A program made the translations under genes and the position numbers. Source: Thuidium tamariscinum (Eukaryota; Streptophyta; Bryopsida; Hypnales; Thuidiaceae). From it: a DNA stretch of 64,000 bases. Positions 57,531 through 64,000 of this stretch are shown piece after piece. The notes beneath the pieces were generated by a model. That model had not been told where the DNA came from, did not search any database, and saw nothing but the letters and a program-made list of their open reading frames with translations. The DNA lies in the NCBI GenBank assembly GCA_947034885.2, contig OX344752.2, positions 10,540,001-10,604,000 of the forward strand, written 5' to 3'. Positions within the stretch are counted from its first letter, which is position 1, and the number at the start of each line of letters is the position of its first letter.

Positions 57531-57845
57531 TGTGGCAACCTAGAATTCACCTAAATAGGTTCTTAAGCAAAATACGGGAAGAGGGATCTATTCAATCCCC
57601 ATTTTTTTTTTTTTTTTCTTAATTTTTACACATAATTAGGACCAAGACCGTAAACCGAAAAACCCTAGACCGTAAACCAGAAACTACGTTAAGGGACAGC
57701 GTATGAAATCCCGGATTCCGCCCACCTAGCGACCGAGACCGGATAGGCAATGAGTGGCTACCGAGTCTAGAGATCGTCGGGATCTCTCCCACGTGACCAG
57801 ACTGGTTTAAACCTAACGGTCAGAAATTAATGCCGGGGGAAAAAG

Positions 57846-57851
57846 TATAAG
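57846..57851 (+). promoter_or_regulatory. TATA-like box of copy 3
   Basis: AAAAAGTATAAGACC, about 230 bp before the ORF A ATG, same place as in copies 1 and 2. Confidence 0.35.
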
Positions 57852-58081
57852 ACCAGGGAAGCAGGGCCAAGTCCTGCCACTTTCTTGCACGTAGTTCGAG
57901 AAAGGGTTTCCGGCCAGAGATAGAGTATTCGGTCTACAGACAGAGAGAAGGGATAAATAATCTGTCAATCCGGTCTGGTACATAGTTGAGCGATTAGCAC
58001 TACGCTAGCTGGCAGGTTCTTGAGCGCGGGAGGTTCAGTTAAGTTGGACCGCGCCTAGATTGTGTAGGCGTCAAGTGAGAG

Positions 58082-58456
58082 ATGGCAGAAGAGGTGCAGG
58101 AAGGAAGGATTCTAGCCTTCCGGAATGTGAATCCGGTCGTGCCAACTGACGCACAAGACAAGTGGGAGCTGGAGGAAGACCTTAGGCAGATGGGCTGCGA
58201 GGGGTTCATGGCTCATCCCTGGAACCTGAAGGATGAGGCGATGGTGGAGGAGCTACTGGCCGGCCAGTCCAATGAGTGGAAAGGGACGGTCCGAGCGCTG
58301 CCAAAGGAGTGGAGTGCGGCGATGTGGCGCAAGGTATACGCCTTCGAGCAAGGAGGAGATGCGACGGGCACCCGAACGGACAAATTCCACCAAGGGAAGT
58401 TCCGCAGGCCCACCAACCTGAAGGACGGCTTTACGGTAGCAGAGTGTGTCTACTAG
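58082..58456 (+). CDS. ORF A of the 3.9-kb element, copy 3
   Basis: 124 codons, intact, differing from copy 1 by a few residues (DKWELEED for DKRELEED; NLKDGF for NPKDGF). It stops with TAG at 58454-58456 and overlaps ORF B by 11 nt. Moving to the +1 frame before the stop would continue the protein into RHKRLLRF. No domain named with confidence; N-terminal half of the presumed plant transposon-protein-like region. Confidence 0.5.
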   Translation: MAEEVQEGRILAFRNVNPVVPTDAQDKWELEEDLRQMGCEGFMAHPWNLKDEAMVEELLAGQSNEWKGTVRALPKEWSAAMWRKVYAFEQGGDATGTRTDKFHQGKFRRPTNLKDGFTVAECVY

Positions 58457-60176
58457 ACACAAGAGGCTACTGCGGTTCATGATGGCGATCTTGAACCCGG
58501 ATAGACCTAGTAGGATTACGGTCACCGTAGCCAACACCGTCTTTGGTGCACTGTCGGGAGACAGGAAGATAGATTGGGGGTTAGTTATGAGGGACCGGAT
58601 GGACCGAATGGTGAAAGGAATTGGGAAATCTAAACCCTCTCCCATTTCGCCATTCCTGTTTCATCTGTATCATTCATTAGACCTCTTGAGAGAGAAGGAG
58701 ATGGAAGCTTACGAGGTAGGGGCTGCATTGATAGAGTATGAGATTGTAGACCCGGAAGCTGAAAATGACCAGGATGAGGAGGACTCCGAGGATGAGAGTC
58801 AGGAGGGGCATCAAGGAGGCACACAGGAGGTAGATGAGGTTCCAGAGGTAGGAAGAGAGGATCCACCTCTAGAAACCCCTGTAGTAGCCGGAGAAGCCCA
58901 GAGGTTAGATCCGGTCTGGGAACAGGATCCCTTGCTAAGGATCCTGCGAGACCTGGAGGATTTCAGAAAGCACCACCTAGAGGAGAGAGGGTTATTGCGG
59001 GCCATAAGCCAAGCCCTAGGATCTATTCCCCCCTCCAAGATCATGGAGGTGTTGGGAGAATTGATTCAGGAGGCTCATGATAGTCGGGACAGAGAGGAGG
59101 TGCTCCGGCTAACAAATCAGGTCTCAGCCCTGAGGAGGGAGCTCCATCACACTCAGGAGGAGCTGGATGAAGAGAGACGCCTCACCACGCAGGCCCGGAA
59201 CACACTCGGAGAAATCCGAGAGTTCATCACGCATCCAGGCAAAGTCGTCAACAAAGCCATGCTTTTCGACAGGAAGGTCTTGGAAGCAGGCAAGATGGTG
59301 GGTCCTCAGATGCTTACAGCTCTGGTGGCCTACAACAAGAAAATGGAGGCAGCGCTGGAGAAGTGGCGGTCAGTAGTCACGGAGGTCCAAGCTAGTTCTG
59401 CTCCGGTCTCAGGACCGGAAGAGCCAAAGATGGAGAAGGAGCAACCGAAGGATCAGCCACCACCAGCAGCTGTCGAGGTAGAAGCCGGCATATCTGAACC
59501 AGCGAAGGAAGAGGGAACCAGGACCGACGCAGTGGAGGAGGAACCTGTCCCACCGACCCGGATTGAAGAGCCCAGGGTTTCTCAACCCGAGAAGACCAAG
59601 GAGCCGGAACCCAAGCCGATTGTGTTGAGGGAGATAATCCGGGGAACTACACCACCAAGGGAGAAGACCAAGTTCATCACCTTGTTGGATGATTCTCCAA
59701 GCAAGTCATCACCCACGGTCATCACACAACCAAAGACCAGAGGGGAAGCGAAGGCAACGGTGCAGGTCCGCTCTATACTGAAGACCGGATCTGGATCCGG
59801 GTCACCAAGCAAGGGACCAGCCCGGACTGCCGAGAAAGTGGGAGAGCAGACCCCGCAAAGCAAAATAGTGCACCACTCGCCCATCACCGGATTCAAGAAG
59901 AAGACCGCGGAGACATCCAAGGTGAAGCGGAAGGCCCGAGATGAAGAGGAAGAGGAGTCAGATGAGGAAGATGAGGACTCGGAGGAAGAGACCGACTCCG
60001 GTGATGAGTCGGAACAGTACTCAGATGCGGACCAGGCATTGGCAGAGACCACGAAGACCAGGGCCAAGGCGCGAGGTAAGACCAAACCGAAACCCAAGCC
60101 CATCAAGATGTACCGGTCTCCGAAGAAGCAGCCAGCCCGGAAAGGTGCGTCGCCTCTCAAGAAGGCGAGGAAATAG
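58446..60176 (+). CDS. ORF B of the 3.9-kb element, copy 3
   Basis: 576 codons, intact, opening with GTG at 58446; first ATG at about 58479. Same layout as copy 1: globular start (1-90), acidic run, coiled coil near 215-262, disordered P/E/K region, acidic block and basic tail. Substitutions from copy 1 are few (for example EIVDPEAE for EIADPEAE). No catalytic motif of transposase, integrase, RT or protease is seen. Confidence 0.6.
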   Translation: MSTRHKRLLRFMMAILNPDRPSRITVTVANTVFGALSGDRKIDWGLVMRDRMDRMVKGIGKSKPSPISPFLFHLYHSLDLLREKEMEAYEVGAALIEYEIVDPEAENDQDEEDSEDESQEGHQGGTQEVDEVPEVGREDPPLETPVVAGEAQRLDPVWEQDPLLRILRDLEDFRKHHLEERGLLRAISQALGSIPPSKIMEVLGELIQEAHDSRDREEVLRLTNQVSALRRELHHTQEELDEERRLTTQARNTLGEIREFITHPGKVVNKAMLFDRKVLEAGKMVGPQMLTALVAYNKKMEAALEKWRSVVTEVQASSAPVSGPEEPKMEKEQPKDQPPPAAVEVEAGISEPAKEEGTRTDAVEEEPVPPTRIEEPRVSQPEKTKEPEPKPIVLREIIRGTTPPREKTKFITLLDDSPSKSSPTVITQPKTRGEAKATVQVRSILKTGSGSGSPSKGPARTAEKVGEQTPQSKIVHHSPITGFKKKTAETSKVKRKARDEEEEESDEEDEDSEEETDSGDESEQYSDADQALAETTKTRAKARGKTKPKPKPIKMYRSPKKQPARKGASPLKKARK

Positions 60177-60929
60177 GGGGCATTAATTACAGGTAGATAG
60201 GAAGGCGGCGAAACCAAGTTATATTTAGGTTAGGAACTTTTGAACTTAGACCGGATCCAGATATGTAGGATCTGTGATCCTATTTTGGTGGTATTTTTGT
60301 AGTTTTGTGGAAGTCAACCTGCCCAAGTTGTAGAGGAATGTGATGTGGCATTCTTGGCGGCTGGTGTTGATTCCATTTGCACTTTTAGGTTTTCTTGCAG
60401 TTTAGTATTTAAACCCGGTTCGTAGTTGAATCCGAGCGCGCATTATGTTATCTTACTTTCACAAGTTTTTGTGTTGCAAATACAAGTCAGAACCTTTCTG
60501 ATTCACTCTGAAGTGGACTGTGTGCATGGGCACTTGTCAAAGTCTTATGGTGATGGTTAGGGTTGCAACCTTGTGTGGATAAGTGTGTGCCCGGATGTTC
60601 AGTTTATCCGGTCTCTGGACTTAAAGTGAATTCGGTTTTGATAGGGAATTTGTACAAGATCCCACAGTGCTTTCTGGAACAGGTCTAGGGAGTATTTGAT
60701 AGAGATAGACACTTGTAGAGTCTGGGTTTGAGATCGGGAGCGTCCGGCCAAATGCCAACTGAATGGTGATCCGGTCTTTGTAGAAGAAAGAAGGACTAAG
60801 TGAGGAAATTCAGCTCTCTTGCATAAGCTACCGCCCTTATTCTACCAGGAATTAGACTAACTGGGTATTCCGTCGTTGTAGTCTTTGTTAGGATTAGGCA
60901 GGAGTGCTTGCGTGACCTGTTGGGTCGGA

Positions 60930-61316
60930 TTAGTCCCGGTCCAGTTGTGAGGTATTCCGGTCTGTTTGTAGTAGTAGTTTCTTTTTACTTATAAGTGGAA
61001 CTTCTGATACTTTAAAACTTGAAGGGTAGGAGTAAGCTTCCTTCCTAAACGCCCAAACAAGCAGATCCCTCTTGTTATCGAGGTAAAACTTACACTTGGT
61101 TACTATACTAGGGACTGGACCAGCTACTAGTACCCGGTCTTTAGTCCCATATCTAGTGAGCGTAAGCATCAAGGTGGTAAACATACTGGTATAAATAGAT
61201 AGACTTAGTTTGGAAGGATAAAGGATTGATCTGGTAATCAGGTCCAAGGAAATCTTAGGAACGTTGGAGACCCAGACTGGATCAGTCTTTTGCTTGGGTT
61301 TTGTTGTGATAACCAC
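60930..61316 (-). CDS. Antisense ORF in the element's 3' region, copy 3 (doubtful)
   Basis: 128 codons, apparently the same protein as the copy 1 frame at 26199-26585. No domain; may be chance. Confidence 0.2.
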   Translation of the reverse strand: MVITTKPKQKTDPVWVSNVPKISLDLITRSILYPSKLSLSIYTSMFTTLMLTLTRYGTKDRVLVAGPVPSIVTKCKFYLDNKRDLLVWAFRKEAYSYPSSFKVSEVPLISKKKLLLQTDRNTSQLDRD

Positions 61317-61448
61317 TAACGTATTCCGGTCTTTCGTCAGCTTTCGACCAAATCCCTTGGGAACGATACACGAGTCACTTTAAGGCTAATTTAGTGCATT
61401 CTAAAGCCTTAGAGAAGGAATTGTGCTTTCCTGTGCTACGACATCGAG

Positions 61449-61823
61449 AAGTCCATGGAGGAATTTAACGTGGGTGCCGAGCCGAGAAAGTTCCCAGTGC
61501 TCAGAATGACGTACTGCCCGTAGTCTAGGATGGAGTCCTCGGACGCCCGGCAACGTCGATCGATACTTTCGCCTGGGTAGGATGAAGCGTTGACCCCCTG
61601 AAGCGAAAAGGGACAGAATCAAAACCAGAAGATGAACAAGAAGCACTGAACTCACGAAGGAATCCGCAGTGAAGGTCTCTGAAGAACATGCAGCAATATT
61701 TCCTCGCTCACACTCTTTAGCTCGATCCGAGCTAAAACGCAAGGACATTTCGACTAGAACAGAACATGCAAAAGCTACACATCAGCTCGATCCAAGCTGA
61801 ACTTCATACCTCGCAAGGATTTT
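61449..61823 (-). other. Region between copy 3 and the phosphatase fragment
   Basis: Contains the start codon of the split ORF (61456-61454). Upstream, a minus frame (61748 leftwards) contains VSSVLLVHLLVLILSLF, a hydrophobic stretch, but shows no family and may be the 5' leader of the split ORF. Confidence 0.35.
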
Positions 61824-62424
61824 CTAACTAAAATTGTGAGATCCTCGTACGACCTCCATAAGCTTGTCATACTCACGATGACCCCTTTCGTCGCAAAGCA
61901 TACGTCGTCCAATTCTTCCATTTTTATTTTCACGGAAAACCTTCAGGCCCACGTCGCGATGGACGTGTAATTGCTGAAACCAAGGAAGTAAAGTTGCGAG
62001 AAGGAAATTATCTTTCTCTCCATTCCCCCGATGAATCCATGATTCCGCAAGCACTTCATTCTCAAACTTGTTCATGATGTGCTTCCGAGGGCTGTCGTCC
62101 ACTATCACAGTATTATCGACAGTGAACCCCTCGCCTGAAAAGCACGTCTAAATTTTTCAAGAACAAGTCCTTTTCAGTACCGGGTTCTTTAAAGGAGGTC
62201 AGCCTCCCAGAGCGATCCCTGCATTTAATTGTCTTGCACGCATCTTGACCGAGAACGAGGAAGGGCTTTTGCCCGTCCCGAAAGAGATAATCGCAAATAT
62301 CCTCAGTTGTGGATTTCTTCATTGAACTCCATACTGAAACAAAAGCTATCTTTCCTAGCTCCACAAGGAACGTGGAGCAGTTAGGCCAAACATAGACGGC
62401 TTTCGGCCCCACAACTGCGGCCAC
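61824..62424 (-). pseudogene. FCP1-like (NIF-domain) phosphatase fragment
   Basis: From 62424 leftwards: KAVYVWPNCSTFLVEL, then IAFVSVWSSMKK (the WSS/WTA-type second HAD motif) and, from 62108, VIVDDSPRKHIMNKF (the acidic DD motif) with TLLPWFQQLHVHRDVG. This is the order in FCP1-homology phosphatases of plants, which dephosphorylate phosphoserine substrates such as the RNA polymerase II tail. The N-terminal DxDx(T/V) nucleophile motif is missing because a hAT-type tip begins at 62425. One extra G in a run of four (62127-62130) shifts the frame between the two parts. Dead or captured gene fragment. Confidence 0.6.
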
Positions 62425-62630
62425 CAGGGATGACGGGACGTCCGGACGTCCATGGGACGTAGACGCTACCCCTCGGACGTCCTGTGACATTTGAAATTTT
62501 TTTTGACATACGTCCAGCGGACGGGCGACCGGACATCCATGCGGACGGCCTTTCAGTAAGACGGAAGGCGGACGGGTAGTCGGACGGAGCAGCAGACGGA
62601 GCAGCAGACGGGGGGTCGGAGACTGCGGAC
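62425..62630. mobile_element. hAT-like GC-rich tip, cutting the phosphatase
   Basis: Starts CAGGGATGACGGGACGTCC and shares GACGTCCGGACGTCC and GTCCTGTGACATTTGAA with 39655-39720. GGACGG and GCAGACGG words fill the rest. The right end is unclear; another CAGGG tip starts at 62631. Confidence 0.45.
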
Positions 62631-63010
62631 CAGGGTTGCACCCGTCACGTCACGTTTGGACGGACGGCGTCCGGACGGAATGTCAGGATCCAACCTCAGC
62701 GTCCGTCAGGATCGAATTATGGATGATTCTGTCGACAGGGTCGACAGATCGGACGACGGGAGTCGCGATGCGGATGGACGATGTCCGTCCGCCGTCCTCA
62801 CAGACGACTGCACGGTTGATGTCCGTTGATAGGCTGCACGGATGGTGTCCGTCGACGATTTGCGCGGTTGATGTTCGTCGACAAGTTGCGCGGACGGTCT
62901 CCGAGACGGACTATGGCGACCGACCGTCTGGGTGGACGGACCACTTGCACGGGCTTTTCGGACGGCCATCAGGGACGGTTTAAGGACGGTTTAGGGACGG
63001 TTTAGGCAGA
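62631..63010. mobile_element. Second hAT-like GC-rich tip
   Basis: Starts CAGGGTTGCACCCGTCACG then CACGTTTGGACGGACGG, very like the inner end of the MITE at 37161-37517. It ends in a run of GGGACGGTTTA(A/G) repeats (about 62970-63030). Matching right tip not found. Confidence 0.45.
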
Positions 63011-63333
63011 CGGCCCCTAGGGACGGTCTAGAAGTTCACAGTTCAGAAACCGCATTCTCAATCATTTTAGATTTTAAATAAAAACTTGCCCTCACATGAA
63101 TTTTGAATATTACAAATTTATAGGGCTCTTAGTGTTTGTCTTTATGGTATTATGTTTAAGGGTGAGGACAGGTGTAACAGGAAAAATCCAAAATCATTGA
63201 CACGTAGTATGGGAGTATTGGGAGAAGCTTATCATTTATTGCAATGACAATTTTGAACGTACAATAGCTTTGTGAAAATTGGAGGATATGCACCAAGTAG
63301 AACTCCGTGACTACCCACTTCCTAATATGATGC
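63011..63333. other. AT-rich DNA, no gene seen
   Basis: Short AT-rich stretch between GC-rich repeats and the last ORF. Nothing recognised. Confidence 0.45.
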
Positions 63334-63996
63334 CTAATCATCTAATACAACATAGTCAATACTTCTTGCACTAGCTCCAGCACTACTGCCTATGCCATGA
63401 GGTACGATGCCACTTGGATGAGGTACATCTTGTTGTACTTCAAAGTTTGGTTCGATGATGCCGCAAGCTATACTTTCCCTCAAATAAGTTTGCAACCCTT
63501 CTTTGGATTGCAAATCCGTGACAATGGCCAAGGGAACTTCGTCTTCTTCACAATGTAGGAAATTATAAATTGTTGTCAATTCCTTCATCTCATAGTATGC
63601 CTTATGGTGTTCAAATTTCTCGAGTTCTGCTTCTTCCAATTGCCCAGCTAATCCCACTATGGTCCCCGTGTTGGAAATGAGGACATCGCCCTGTGGGTGT
63701 TGTGTTCTTACAAAAGCATCTAGGTTAAAGTCCCAATGACCACCAACGAGGGACGCAAAAAATGTACGTTGAAGGATTTCACCACCCGGATGAATTTGCT
63801 TGCCACACCTTGTTATTTGTTCCTCATTCTTGAAACTCACTCTATCCACGCTTCGAGCTGGAAGATCCAATTGTGAGTGGTTCCACTTCCACAACCAAAC
63901 CATATCCTTCCCCCACTCTCCTCTGAATTTGGCAATGGGTAAATTCTCACGGTTGTATTCATAGTGCACGGGCATATATTTCTCCAACCCAAACAT
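63334..63996 (-). CDS. Unrecognised ORF at the right edge (probably partial)
   Basis: 220 codons, open almost to the window end, so the true start may lie outside. Composition is protein-like with blocks such as MVWLWKWNHSQLDLPAR, GEILQRTFFASLVGGHWDFN and AYYEMKELTTIYNFLHCEED. It ends in SARSIDYVVLDD. I recognise no family. Given the surroundings a transposon gene is possible. Confidence 0.4.
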   Translation of the reverse strand: MFGLEKYMPVHYEYNRENLPIAKFRGEWGKDMVWLWKWNHSQLDLPARSVDRVSFKNEEQITRCGKQIHPGGEILQRTFFASLVGGHWDFNLDAFVRTQHPQGDVLISNTGTIVGLAGQLEEAELEKFEHHKAYYEMKELTTIYNFLHCEEDEVPLAIVTDLQSKEGLQTYLRESIACGIIEPNFEVQQDVPHPSGIVPHGIGSSAGASARSIDYVVLDD

Positions 63997-64000
63997 TTGG

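Larger units (their letters stand above)
57531..61443 (+). mobile_element. 3.9-kb TGT...ACA element, copy 3
   Basis: 3913 bp, plus orientation. 5' tip TGTGGCAACC, 3' tip GCTACGACA; the 5-bp target duplication TCGAG lies at 57526-57530 and 61444-61448. Coding layout matches copy 1 and both ORFs are open. A longer T-run near 57603 and scattered substitutions separate it from copies 1 and 2. CCGGTC/GACCGG motifs are dense at 57640-58000 and 60240-61350. Confidence 0.85.

Overview
This is nuclear DNA of a land plant. The evidence is eukaryotic gene spacing, AT-rich intergenic DNA, plant-type transposons (L1-type LINE, CACTA with DUF4218/DUF4216, hAT with BED zinc finger/DUF659/dimerisation domain, several MITE families) and an FCP1-like phosphatase fragment of plant type. 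The likely host genes of the left third are Ifi-6-16 (ISG12/IFI27-like) genes, a family I associate more with non-seed plants, fungi and animals than with flowering plants. A bryophyte, lycophyte or fern is therefore my guess, but this is an inference. I saw no rRNA, tRNA or CRISPR array.

Layout. 1-4195: AT-rich DNA with MITEs. 4196-19950: three segmental copies of one unit, each with one Ifi-6-16-type gene on the minus strand (6993-7457, 14681-15199, 17235-17507). The copies are separated or broken by MITE insertions whose empty sites can be read from the sister copies. 19959-22560: a cluster of about 720-bp MITEs with GGGTGATTGCAAGAAACAC-like ends. 23461-26066: the 3' end of a dead LINE and gene-poor DNA with an LTR-like promoter patch. 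26072-29977, 41703-45608 and 57531-61443: three near-identical copies of a 3.9-kb element. 31290-38593: a degenerate LINE on the minus strand, itself broken by a 1.96-kb element (33885-35844) and a 357-bp hAT MITE (37161-37517). 39655-40010: a GC-rich hAT-like tip with a 42-43-bp minisatellite. 45950-48647: a truncated CACTA element. 48648-about 55508: a hAT element with GC-rich subterminal arrays and a long palindrome inside it. 56452-56830: a long imperfect fold-back resembling a young MIRNA locus. 57044-57530 plus 61444-61456: an ORF split by copy 3 of the 3.9-kb element. 61824-62424: an FCP1-like phosphatase fragment. 62425-63010: more hAT-type tips. 63334-63996: an unrecognised ORF running to the window edge.

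The best candidate for an undescribed system is the 3.9-kb element. All three copies are flanked by perfect 5-bp target duplications (ATAGC, GTATG, TCGAG). They begin TGTGGCAACC and end GCTACGACA, and I found no long terminal repeats. They are rich in CCGGTC/GACCGG motifs near both ends. Two overlapping ORFs in different frames encode a protein resembling in layout the 'putative plant transposon protein' domain, followed by a coiled coil and acidic and basic tails. No transposase, integrase or reverse transcriptase is visible in it, so it is probably mobilised by a partner outside this window. A second element (33885-35844) has similar ends (TGTC...CGACA), a 6-bp duplication and no LTR.

The genes do not form a pathway. 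The window records Ifi-6-16 gene duplication followed by layered transposition: CACTA cut by hAT, a palindrome within the hAT, a LINE cut by two other elements, and the 3.9-kb element inserted three times, apparently recently.
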